Below, piece by piece: positions 1 through 11,229 of a DNA stretch of 64,000 bases. Under the pieces are notes generated by a model that saw only the letters and a program-made list of their open reading frames with translations, searched no databases and had not been told where the DNA came from. Where the stretch lies: contig NC_063258.1 in NCBI RefSeq assembly GCF_019578655.1, forward strand, positions 1,302,001-1,366,000. Direction: 5' to 3'. A program made the translations under genes and the position numbers. Source of the DNA: Ricinus communis (taxonomy: Eukaryota; Streptophyta; Magnoliopsida; Malpighiales; Euphorbiaceae). Every line of letters starts with the position of its first letter. The first letter of the stretch is position 1.

Positions 1-2565
1 AAAGTATAATTTTATTTTTGTGAGGGTTTAATGGAAATTTGTGAGTTTGGTATTTTCGTAAATAAATATGTCGGTCAGGGGTATTTTTGTAATTGTGTAT
101 TTTCAATAATTCGGATTTGGCCCAAATTAAATAGTTAGGGGCTTAATTGAAAGGCTAAAAAGAAGTTTGGGGGTTAAATTGGAATTCTGCAGGATGAAAT
201 TGTAAGTAATTAAGAAAGTTGAGGGACCAAATTGTAATAAAAAAAAAGTTCAGGGGTCAAATGTCGATATTGAAAGAAATGGAATCGGGGAGAGAGAAAA
301 GAAAGAAGGAAGAAGAAGAAAGGGAGGAGAGAGAGAGGCGTCGGCGTCCATGGTGGACGGACGCTGGAGGCCAGGCCGAGGGCGGCGTTGACGTCGGAAG
401 GAGCGCGCGGCAACGGCGAGCACGATGGTGGCGGTGGAGGCAGCTGGCAGCGTCGGCAGGCGGCGGAATCGCGCGACGTGTTTTAGCGGCTTCCGAGCGT
501 CGTTCCGGCTGTTTCCGGCCGATCTTGGTGGCGATCGGCTCCCCTTGGAGAGAGCTTCCTTTTGGCGGTAGCGGCGTCGGTTTTGGTGGCCGGAGGAGAG
601 AGTTCCGGTGAAGTGGAGGCAGCCGCATTTTTGGGTTTTTCCGGCGAGATCCGGCGGAGGATGGACGATCGGACGACGTATCCCGACTCTCCTCATCTCA
701 AGCTTCGCGATGGCACCGGTTTCGTGGCGATCGGGCTTCGTTTGCAAATCGACGGTCGAGATCGTCCGCAAATTTCTCCGGATGATCGGGTGTCAGATCG
801 GAAAATCGGAAGCATGGATCGTCATCAGCGCGTCGTTGTGAGTCCGATGGTGTGTTCGGATCGTCGATCGGACTCCGGCGGCTGGAGGCGAGTCGACCGA
901 GCGATCGAGCGTCTCGGTAATTATCTTTGGCCCGTTAATTTTGGAATTCTTGGTTTAATTGTGTCTAATGGTTTATATTGAGTATTTGATGATTTTTATG
1001 AGTTATAAATAATTGTCTGTCAGTTGGCCTGCCATAGTCGTATTTTGTGCTGTGTGGCGGAGTCGGGAAATAGTGAAGTTTGGGGACCCGACTCCCGTTG
1101 TTTAAATTGTTGGATATTTGGAGTGTTTTTCTGGCAGGTCCTGGACCCGTTTTTACGGGGGGTAGTATTCGTGTTGTAGGGGGAGGTTCTGCCGGATTTT
1201 CGTAGAATTCTCCCGAGTCGAGATTCTTAGACAGTCAGTCCTAGGAGTCTAGACCTAGGATTAAAGATCGATTGTTTCAGCGTTTTGATAAATTATTTTC
1301 CGTGATTAGATGATCTGTCTGTTCGGCTCGCTCCTACCGAGGCACCGGAGCAGAGCTAGGAGGTCGCCCAATCCTGTGAGTTAAAGTCATTTAATCATTG
1401 CACTATTGCTAAGTCTGATTTAATATGCTATTTTGAAAGTTCATGCATAATATGATTATTAGTATCGCAAGATAAATGATTTCACTTGATTATTAATATT
1501 TGAAATAATATAAATATTATTATTAGTATGTTATAATAAGATAAGCGTTATTATTTTCCCCCTCACAAATTGCACGTTGTTTTACCTTAAATCTTTAATC
1601 TTTATTTCCGATATGTGTTGGTTGAGTTCATCGGATAATGATATTTATTATATGTGATGATTGCGAATTGGGAAATGTGGCTTGTAGAACATGCCACCAA
1701 GGTAATGATCATGGATATAAGGTTATTATGGATTTGTCGCCTGATCGAGCTTGCTCTCCGGGGTACGAGTTCGATTGATTCTGGGAGTTAAGGTCCCCGA
1801 TCGAGCAATGCTCTCCGGGGCGTCGGCTTATTTGGAATTCAAGTGTTCAGTCGGAGGTAAGGACCCCGATCGAGCTTGCTCTCTGGGCGCCCGGACTGTT
1901 GGATTAAGAGAGCCGAAAGGCTATTAGAATTTGGGGTTAGGGTTCTCTTGAGCCACTCGTCCCGTAAAAGTAAAAATATATTTTTATTTATTCATTTATT
2001 TATTTATTATGGTATGATTATAATATGGATTGTATTTACGTGCATGGTTGATATTTTGATTCGAATGATTAATATTTTATGTGAAGGAAATAGTAGGGTA
2101 TGATTATAGTATGGTTTGATATCGATTTGAATAATCTATGTTTTCCGAGGAAGAAGCAATAGTCCCTAGATTATTTGATTTTAACTCACTCTCGGTGAGT
2201 CTCCATTTATGTTTTTCGATTCGTATTTAGTTCTCCGCGACTCTTATTCAAGAATCTTGACTCCTTCATCATCGGGTGATGTATTTGATTTGGTATGTAA
2301 ATTGGTAAATCTTAGATTCTCCGCAGTAGTAATAGTAAATGTATCAGTTGTAAATTTTCTGAGTTTCAGGTCTCGCCTAGTTTTTCTGGCAGACCGAAGT
2401 ATTTATGTAGAATGTAGCTATTAAGATAATTTGTGGTTTTAATAATATTAATTTGAGATGAGATTTGTTTAAATCAGTGAGTGTCAGGCTTACTACGGGT
2501 TTCGGTGGCCTTAAGCCTACCCATTCCCTAGTGCCGGTCACGGGCCCACGGGTGGGGTCGTGACA
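1..2565 (+). mobile_element. Long LTR (copy A, truncated by window start), TG...CA type
   Basis: This stretch is the inverted relative of the sequence at 18899-21870. The right end, gggtggggtcgtgaca at 2550-2565, is the reverse complement of the left end of that copy, and base 1 aligns near 21450 of it, so only the first few hundred bases lie outside the window. Similarity runs along nearly the whole length, with many substitutions. No primer site, gag or pol is present, so it is read as a solo or truncated LTR, probably of a gypsy (Tekay/Del-like) family. That family assignment is inference from the TGTAACACCC-type terminus and the great length. The ORFs inside it on both strands are not conserved between the copies and are not called as genes. 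Confidence 0.8.
1743..1887 (+). repeat. Three spaced 20-22 bp repeats inside the LTR
   Basis: Three copies of a motif close to gatcgagcttgctctccggg lie at 1743, 1799 and 1868, separated by unrelated or weakly related sequence. The inverted LTR copy has matching motifs (gagagcaatgctcgacca type) near 19615, 19685 and 19739. The array is therefore an old, conserved part of this LTR family. Its function is unknown. Confidence 0.75.
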
Positions 2566-3389
2566 CCTTATTTGTTAATTTTATCCTACAACAATGAATT
2601 CCTACCTTCTGGTAAAAAGAAAAGTTCTAACATCACTAGATCCCTTCTTTAATAGAACTAATTACCCTTATTGAAGGATATAATAGAAATATTGTTATGT
2701 AGTAAATAAGTAGATTTATGGAATGTGGTAAAGAAAGGTCAAAGTGCACCGACTAAGAAGATTAAGATTAAAATTTAAAACTCAAGCTATTGAAAGAATG
2801 AAGAGTAAGGAAGAGTGAAAGCTTGGGGGAAGCTCTTGAGAGTTAGTCTCAGTTGAAGGATGCCTTGAGGTTGAAAGTTTCGTTAGGAAAAGTCTAAGGT
2901 AATGGAGTTCTACTGTTTATGCTCTATTATCACCAAAAGAAGTTCGATAGTCTATTTTCTAAAAATCTTTAATATTCTAGTAACCTAGATAGCAAAGAAG
3001 ATTTATGGTCATCATTATTATGTTGTTCATGCCTAGTCGCCCTCCATTTAATGCTACCACCACCGCCATCAATCTCTTCCTTTATTGCATCAATACTAGC
3101 ATATTTCCAACCCCAAACTCATATTCTCTCTATTTTCTAAAACCATACCTCAACTAGGCGAACAGTCTGAAAACATAAATTTAAACCCCCCAAGCCTCCT
3201 TCCATTTATCACCCTCCTACTCTCTCATATCCTTCTTATCACCTAAAAGCTTCCACTCCCTATAGCTAAAACACTAACAACCTCTATTTTTATCCTTATG
3301 GCAACCTATAATCCTTTTGTCAAAACTTCATTGCCCATACTAAAATCTTAGTTGCCATGACTCCAAACTCACACTACTACCCAGAGGTA

Positions 3390-3862
3390 ATGACCCAACT
3401 CTAATAAACCCTAAGATCCTAGTTGGGAAAGTGATTACTAATAGGAACTAAAACCCTTTTGTGATTAAGGAAGTGCTCAGAATTGCTTGGAAGCTCAAGA
3501 CTGATTTCATGGCTTAAAGAATAGCCAAGAACACATTTCTATTCCAGTTCCTCAATAAAGGTATCATATATCGCTCTAATCAGATAATTGAAGGCAATAC
3601 AACTAGAATCAGAACTCTCTTTGAATCCATTCTCCAAACAAATCTCAACACTTCGTCGAGTAGAGGTCGGTTATATGGTTTGAGGATATAAGTGGTTCTT
3701 GATATTTGGAAACCTTTACCAAAGGGCTTTAAGAATAGGAATCAAGATGGTTGAACTACCTGGTGTCTAATCAAATATGAAAAGGCCCCTGACGTATATT
3801 ATTATTGTGGAGTGATGGAACACACAACTAAAGATTGCAAGGTCAAAGAAGAAGATGATTAG
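3390..3862 (+). pseudogene. LINE ORF1-like remnant (DUF4283 plus zinc knuckle)
   Basis: Translation gives a run with LVGKV near 3420, LRIAWKLKTDFMA near 3480 and FLFQFLNKG near 3540. This fits the DUF4283 pattern found in plant LINE ORF1 and related proteins. About 75 codons further on is YEKAPDVYYYCGVMEHTTKD followed by C, a CX2CX4HX4C-type knuckle whose first Cys has become Tyr. Several in-frame stops interrupt the frame, which then ends at a stop at 3860-3862. No LINE endonuclease or RT follows, so this is an isolated 5' fragment, possibly captured by or older than the surrounding CACTA element. Confidence 0.6.
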
Positions 3863-4429
3863 AAAAACATGGGGAGTATTAACGATCCTCAAATTCTAAT
3901 AAGGTATAGAGGCGGAACAGGCTATCTCAAGTCTGCTAAACCTCCAGTTACAGTGAAGGAAACTTCGATTACCATTACACAGAAAGGTATCGTCATCTCA
4001 GCTTTATAAGTGCCAAAGGCACTTACTTTTGTGCTTCGTTTTATATTAATTTTACCTTCAATTGAGTTTGATTTACTTGTTCAAGCTTGGTTTTCGGTTC
4101 TTTTAGGCACTTTAAGGATAATACACGTCAAGGAGTTGAATGGAATCGAAAAGCATGAGAATCAAGCAAAGAAAATGCATGTTTATCCAAAGTTTAGTAT
4201 ATGACACAGTGAGCATTAAGAGAGATAGAAACTATGGAATTTCAAAGGACAAAAGGAAAGGTCCAATCATTAGCTCTCTTGACAATCCCAAGTTATACTC
4301 ATACCTACCAAGTTGCTTCTTTTAGGCACTATCATGTTCCATATACCCTTTACATCCAAGTGGACTCTCCCTAAAGTTTATACACAACCATACATATTAT
4401 ATTATTATGTGAATGCTTTGATCATACTA

Positions 4430-5426
4430 ATAATGCTGGGATGAAGGTGTATATATTATATCTTTTAGTGGATATTAACCAAAGGTGTAGACTCAACAAG
4501 TATGAACCATTTATTCCCACTACACAAGCTGCACAAGTCTATTATGTCTCTTATCCTAGATTGAGAAGGGATAAGTCTGACTGATTGGTTGTGTGCATAT
4601 TGATATTCCTACTAATATTAAGCCACTAACAAGATGATGAGCCAGTGAATCTGTGTATCAATGAGACATATACAGGACTTGATGAATGTGTGCTCTTAAA
4701 TGACGTTGAAGTAGTATTTGTTGATTTAGTTGATGATGAACATGAAGAGTCATATGAACTAATACTTGAGTCAAAATCAAAAAAGAAATAGAGAGACGAA
4801 GATGAGGATTTATGCGCTAATCATAATGATTAGTTGGATTATATGTTTCTTATCTTTGTTTCAAATTATTTAATGAGCATGTTTGTAAGTCTGTAATTTT
4901 TTACACTTGCTTTTCATTTAACTTACTAATGTGATACATATTTTATGACCATTTATATTTAGTTTTGTAATTAAAATGGTGTAAATATCTGTAGGTTTTA
5001 TACATGGCAAGTAGAAAAATAGATGCTAGTAGGCGTTGATCTACTATATTTATACCATCTCCACCTACTACCATACATCCTCCACCTACCACCACATATC
5101 TTCCACCTACTACCGCACAACCTCCACCTCCTACTACACATGCTGCATCATCAACGCCACCTCTACCTCTTACACAAGCTTTAACTTTACAGCCTTCATC
5201 ATCACATCTACCACCTCGTCCTTTAAGTATGCACTCTCCACCACCACCTACATCAGTGGATGTATCAGCTCTATCTCCATTAACGCCTATATTATTTGGT
5301 ACACCATTTATAGTTGGTCCGTAATCCATATACCGATCATGGATCAATAGAGAGTCGGCTACAAGTTCATTTGCATAATAATATATAAGCAATATATAAT
5401 TTATTTTATTACTTAATGTTTTGCAA
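4430..5426 (+). repeat. Tandem duplication, copy 1 (about 1 kb)
   Basis: The block starting near aataatgctgggatgaagg at 4430 recurs directly downstream at 5427 with a spacing close to 1000 bp. It ends with the same aatatataatttattttatt segment at about 5390 and 6420. The block contains the end of a DUF4216-like transposase fragment (VYYVSYPRLRRDKSD near 4530) and the start of the TNPA-like ORF (ATG at 5004). Small insertions and deletions distinguish the copies. Confidence 0.85.
5051..5160 (+). repeat. Proline-coding minisatellite, copy 1
   Basis: Units of about 21 bp of the type cctccacctactaccgcaca are repeated, coding HPPPTT-like units in the TNPA-like frame. The matching array in the second copy of the duplication lies at about 6067-6170 and has one more unit-like segment. 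Such proline-rich spacers are common near the N-terminus of plant Ptta/En/Spm proteins. Confidence 0.65.
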
Positions 5427-6455
5427 ATAATGTTAGGATGAAGGTGCATATATTATATCCTTTAGTGGATATTAACCAAATGTGCAGACTCAACAAGTAT
5501 GAACCATTTATTCCCAAAACAAGCTGCACAAGTCTATTATGTCTCTTATCCTAGATTGAGAAGGGATAAGTCTGACTGATTGGTTGTGTGCATAATAAAA
5601 GCGAGGCCAATTGTTGATGTTCCTACTAATATTAACCTACCAACAAAATGATGAGCCAGGGAATCTGTATATCAATGACACATATACAGGACTTGATGAA
5701 TGTGTGCTCTTAAATGACGTCGAAGTAGTATTTGTTGATTTAGTTGATGATGAAGATTCATATGAACTAATACTTGAGTCAAAATCAAAAGAGAAAGAGA
5801 GTGACGAAGATGAGGATGTATGTGCTAATCATAATGATTAGTTGGATTATATGTTTCTTATCTTTGCTTCAAATTATTTAATAAGCATGCTTGTAAGACT
5901 GTAATTTTTTACACTTGCTTTCATTTAATTTACTAATGTGATACATATTTTATGACCATTTATATTTAGTTTTGTAATTAAAATGGTGTAAATATCTGTA
6001 GGTTTTACAAATGGCAAGTAGGAAAATAGATGCTAGTAGGCGTTGATCTACTACATTTATACCATCTCCATCTACTACCGTACATCCTCCACCTACCACC
6101 ACACATCCTCCACCTACTATCGCACACCCTCCACCTACTACCGCACACCCTCCACCTCCTACCACACATACTGCACCATCAACGCCACCTCTACCTCTTA
6201 CTCAAGCTTTAACTTTACAGCCTTCATCATCACATCTACCACCTCATCCTTCAAGTGTGCACTCTCCATCACCACCTACATCGGTGGATGTATCAACTCT
6301 ATCTCTATTAACGCCTATATTATTTGGTACACTATCTATAGTTCGATCCGCAGCCCATATGTCGATCATTGGTCAATACGGAGTCGGCTACAAGTCCATT
6401 TGCGTAATAATATATAAGCAATATATAATTTATTTTATTACTTAATGTTTTGCAA
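5427..6455 (+). repeat. Tandem duplication, copy 2 (about 1 kb)
   Basis: This is the second copy of the block at 4430. The corresponding ATG is at 6011, and the acidic run around 5690-5841 (LDECVLLNDVEVVFVDLVDD) matches 4680-4832. Both copies share the premature TGA eleven codons after the ATG (MASRKIDASRR then stop) and the TGA after RRDKSD. The duplication therefore probably arose after the element had lost function. Confidence 0.85.
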
Positions 6456-7617
6456 ATAATTATTTATTTATTCATATGCACTAATATCTATTATATTTTA
6501 TATGTTATGTTACAATTTGTAGCCGTTTGGATCTTGCTCACGCAAGATTCGAAAGATTTTTTAGGAGAAAATAGACAAGAGGGGATCAAGTGGAAGTCAA
6601 TTTCTAAGGAAACTAAGGACTTTTACTTTGATGAATTTAAATTATTTTACTACATGTCTTAAAAAGTTGATATATATAATGTCTAACTTATAATTCATTT
6701 GTATTATTTCAAAAATAATGCTTGTGGGGGGAAAGGGGTAGATGCCCTCGTTCAAGAGGCATGAAAGAAGAAGGATATTACTCGATATCATGATATGATA
6801 TGTGAGATAAAGAAGGTGGGCAAGAAGTCGAGGTTCATAGAACTAGAAGCATGGAAGAGATGACAATGGGAATGGAACACGCTTAAAGCTAAGTAGATAC
6901 CGGAGTAGTATTCCCAAAGTCGGCTATCATATGCTCTTAATGGCTTTGGACCATCTACCTATACAGGAGGCACAACTACCCATCATTAGCATGGGAGACA
7001 GCTTATGGTTTTTTTATTAGAATTTTTCTAACACAAAATATATCTTCATGACTTGTATTCAATTTTTATTAATCAGGTGTAATCACTAAGATGCCACCTA
7101 CTGCTCCAGAGTTGTTTCTGCACACCCATACCAAAAAGGGTGATGGCTAGACTTTCGTAAACTCGAAGTCTAAAGCTGTTCGTGTACAGTAACTTACAGT
7201 AAAATTTCTTTAATTAAATCTTTGAGGTTATATTGACATTTTCTGAAATGTTTAACACATTTTCAGGATATCTATCAGTTATAAGATTATGGATGACAAT
7301 TCTTTATTCTATAAGGTTTTCGGTAGAGAGAAGAAGAGTCAGATTTACGATCTTGGCTCGCAGGCATCTGAGTTTTATGGGTGGGATGCTTCATCTTCTT
7401 GTGCGACATACCCTCCTAGTGGTAGTACAGATTCCATTGAGCTTCAGGACTTGTAGACGAGGGTGTTAAAGCAGAATGTACAACTGTAGGAGCATAATAT
7501 GCATATGCAGGAGCAAAATGTGCAGATTCGAGACTTGTGGTAGCATTTACAGGACCTTGTCCACTAGATCTGGAAGATGCACTCAGCCTCTGCCCCTTCT
7601 CTAGCCTTCTGCTGATG
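6011..7617 (+). pseudogene. TNPA-like (Transposase_24, Ptta/En/Spm) pseudogene
   Basis: The broken frame starts MASRKIDASRR at 6011, with a stop immediately after, and passes through a proline/threonine-rich region. It then shows recognisable pieces of plant Ptta/En/Spm transposase: WKSISKETKDFYFDEFK near 6590, ELFLHTHTKKGDG near 7107 and FGREKKSQIYDLGSQASEFY near 7320. The last piece is followed by a glutamine-rich end. Known family members bind the subterminal repeats of CACTA elements. Here stops and frame changes separate every segment, so no protein is expected. The order of pieces matches the family, which makes the identification firm despite the decay. Confidence 0.7.
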
Positions 7618-7857
7618 ATGAGTCACCAGGTTATTAGTTTATTTTTGACATTCTGATTGTATTATAATTTTTGACACTTATAGTCTTTTTATATTATTGT
7701 AATATATATGTTTCCCACACTTATTTACTTTTATAAATCTCTTTTTTAATATACAATTAATTTTGTAATTATTTAGTGTTAATTAATAATTATTATTCAA
7801 TATAATTATTCAAGTGTACAAAAAATTCAAATAGAATTTCTATTTTTTAATTCAGAT

Positions 7858-8210
7858 AATTACCGACAGAAGTATTTTCTAAAAGAATTGACCATTTGCC
7901 AACGTACTATGGACATTCTTTTCCCTTTTTTTTTAAAAATAACACAGATCACTGACAATTTACTGTCCACAAACACCGTCGCTAAATGGAGACAAGTTAC
8001 CGATAGTATATTCGTTGCTACATTGTCCCTATTTTGCAAAGGAAAATAACTTAGCAATAGTCAATCTGACCAATTACTCATGGATAATCCATCGGTAAAT
8101 TATCGGCGGCCATGAATTCTGTCGATAATTTTTTATCGACAACACAATTACCAATAGACTTCTTCTATAGTGTGTCTTGTCCACCTAAACTGTTAATTTT
8201 TTTTGTAGTG
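7858..8210 (+). repeat. CACTA right subterminal region and terminal repeat
   Basis: Short motifs of the accgacag / atcggtaa type recur in both orientations between 7860 and 8130, as expected for TNPA-binding subterminal repeats. The element ends gtagtg at 8205-8210. The 3-bp target duplication cannot be tested because the left end was not found. Confidence 0.65.
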
Positions 8211-11200
8211 TCTTACCTTTTTAAACTCTTCCAAGTAGTATATTTTTATTCTACAAACTTAAGTCATCGTTTCTCTTTCATAGAAATCACCCTTCCTCGC
8301 ATGAATTACTTAGCTCCATATCATGTATATACTCTATCACTTTTTTCGTCTTTGTTGCTTCATGATTCTATCTTTCTATTTATACTGACTTTTGAATCCA
8401 TTTTTATGATTATGTTTTCAGCTTTATTTTATATTAATGATTATATGTTAATAATTTATTTATTAATAATCATAGCATTGATAGTAGTAATAATATTTTG
8501 CATCATCATAATTACATACAAAATTTCTTTCTCAACATACTCTCTTACTAACTAAATTATTAAGTGTTTTATTACCATTAAATATGATATACGTAGCAGA
8601 GAAGACTCGGTCATGCTAGCATGCACCTTGTTATAGTCATTTTAATGCCCATTGAATGTACGATATCATATAAATTTATAAAAATTGATTTTTATTTTAA
8701 TTTAAATTATTGATTTAACATAATTAAATACTAGTATAGTCAATTATATAAATTATTTAGTTATTAATCAATTAAATATATATTTTTTATTTATTTTCAA
8801 AATTTAATTAGTGGTACTTAATAACTATGATATTCATCTATATAATTTTGATTATATGCATAATTATTAATAAATTATTTAAAATAATATATCAATTTAT
8901 TGTCTATAATTAAAAAATAAATTTATAATGATAGACTACTATAATAATACTCTAGCAAAATCTAAAATATTAACATGTTTCTAACTCTCCTTTTATTGAT
9001 ATGTCAAACTTTTGCTGATTTATTGTAAATTATCCTCAATCATATGAAAAATGATTTTAGTTTATTTCACTAGTAATTTAAAAATCTTAAGATATTAAAG
9101 TTTAAAAGAAATTGGATTAGTCTATTTCTAATTCTTATTATTTTATAAAATATGGTAACTCCATTGAATTAAAATGTTTCTTGTATTAACCACTCATGAA
9201 CTACTTAATAATAATGAAAACAATAACAAAATTTTATTGATGGATTGAATTTGTATTTATCTAACACAGAATTGTAAAGTGTTGGAAACTCTATTATTTT
9301 TATTTTATATTTAGTTTTTATATTGATATTATTTCATAAAACAACAATAAATAATTAACAATAAATAATTCTGGTAGTTGTCAATTATGCTATATATATA
9401 TATATATATTAACTTTTAAATTTAAAATTTTCTAATATATGTATTATTTTTTTACACATAAAATTTTTATTTCATATATTTATTTATTTTTTATACATAA
9501 AATTTTAAATTTTTGTGAATTTTATAATTTTTTATTGATTTATTAATTAATAAACTACATTCTTAATTAAATACTAATTTTAATTTTAAGATATAGCATT
9601 ATTAATTATATTTTAAAATTACATTAACTAATGAATTAGTATCTTTAATCAGATTATAATATAATTTTATTCTAAAATAGTATATTAATTATATTATAAT
9701 ATTATATTAATTAAAAATTAATCTAATTAGATAATAATTCTAATTATGTTATAAAAAATATATTAATTATATTCAATATTATAATTAAAAAATAATAATT
9801 ATATATAATATACAAATAAATAGCTAATAACAATAACTTTTTACATAATGATTGACTGATAAATAACTTTTGGAAATTTAGTATATAATAACATGAAAAT
9901 TTCAATTAGCACTTGAAAACAAGGAAGTGATGGAAATTTAAGTGTATAGTGTAAAAAGCCGTTGGAGAGGCATCCCTATAGCCTTTTAGTGGGACCAGGT
10001 TCCTTGCTACCTTTTACTTTATGGCCGACTGATTTTTCTCTTTTGCTTTCCGCAAATTCTTCCCAATAACACGAAATTACTAGAATGTCCTTATCTTCAT
10101 CTGCGATCAAATTTTCCTTGTGTGCAAGTACAGAATCGAACATACAAACAGGTGGCCGTGGAACTCTGTACAATAAATTGTCATATCTGAAAATGTGGGC
10201 CCATCTAGTCCCACCAGCAACAGGTATGAACTCTGTTTTTCGATTTCACAAGTAATTACTATAATCTGACGGCTGAAGGCGCATCATGTTTAAAAGCATT
10301 ATTTAGAAATTTACGTATTTAATTGAAATTTATAATATTTATTTATAAATTTAAATTTTTTAAATAAAATAAAAGATTAATTTTTATATTTATAATTAAA
10401 CTTATTTGAAATTAATTATAATTAAATTAAATTTTAATAAAATAATGAAATTTTTAAATAAATTTCATATTATTACATCAATATTTTTATAATATTAAAA
10501 TATTTATTTTATTTTATTATTTTAATTTTATTAATTTTTATTTTTTTATAAATTTCAACAGAATATAGTATAAAAATAATTTATTAGTACATTTTGTTCT
10601 GAGGTGTTTGAAAAAAAAAATGATAAACGTATGTAGGTACATGAACCGTTATAATTCATATGTTTTAATTTGATTTTCTAATCGAATTTTAGTAAATTTT
10701 TAAACTCCCTTGGCAGTTTGTTTAGATTCCAAATGATACTATAAGAATCAAATGTGAATATGAGTAAATAATTGTTGAAAATAAATAAGCTGAAGGATTT
10801 AATTTGCTAGAAATTTGCATTAAACAAATGAGTATTTGAAATAAATATATAAAAAAAGAGACAAATAGTTTCCTAGAAACTACAAATATTTGCAGAAAAT
10901 TTATGCTTGAGTATTTGAGTTTTACTGTGTTGTTGTCATTGATGATGTTCCCCTTCTTAGTTTGCTTCTACCTTTTATAGGAAGCCCCAAGTCCATCTTT
11001 CTAGTAGATGTACTCCTTTTTTTGCTTGTGGATACTCATTATCTCTTTTTACTTAGGGATTTGAAGCACAAAATGAAGAAAGTAGAGATAATTGCTACAC
11101 AATTTTTTTTACCATTTTCTTCACGTGTATTAAATTTTTAACTGTTTGCTCTAATTATTAACTAATTAATTAATTAGATACTCCTAAGCATATCCATGAC

Positions 11201-11229
11201 AGTTCATATCTGAGTATTTGAGCTTGTTA
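8211..11229. other. AT-rich spacer without a recognised gene
   Basis: Apart from a more complex island at 9955-10260 there is no coding signal on either strand. The sequence is dominated by A/T runs with a short TA tract near 9393-9408. The stretch 10740-11225 is less extreme, with text such as agtagatgtactcc. It could be the outer LTR of the neighbouring Tat element, but no paired copy was found. Confidence 0.6.

Larger units (their letters stand above)
2566..8210 (+). mobile_element. Degenerate CACTA (En/Spm) transposon
   Basis: The right end is defined by ttttttttgtagtg at 8197-8210, the reverse complement of the CACTACAAAA-type terminus of plant CACTA elements. It is preceded by GC-containing subterminal repeats at 7858-8130. 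Inside are broken coding remnants in element order: a transposase tail of DUF4216 type, then a TNPA-like (plant Transposase_24, Ptta/En/Spm) protein. The left terminus was not found, and the left boundary given is only the edge of the adjoining LTR. A LINE-type trace and an internal tandem duplication lie within. All coding parts carry stops and frameshifts, so the element is dead. Confidence 0.75.

Noticed and set aside
219..981. Several ORFs up to 173 aa in the first kilobase
   Set aside because: This is the same GC-rich LTR core. The frames conflict on both strands and contain low-complexity Glu/Arg or Pro/Ser runs.
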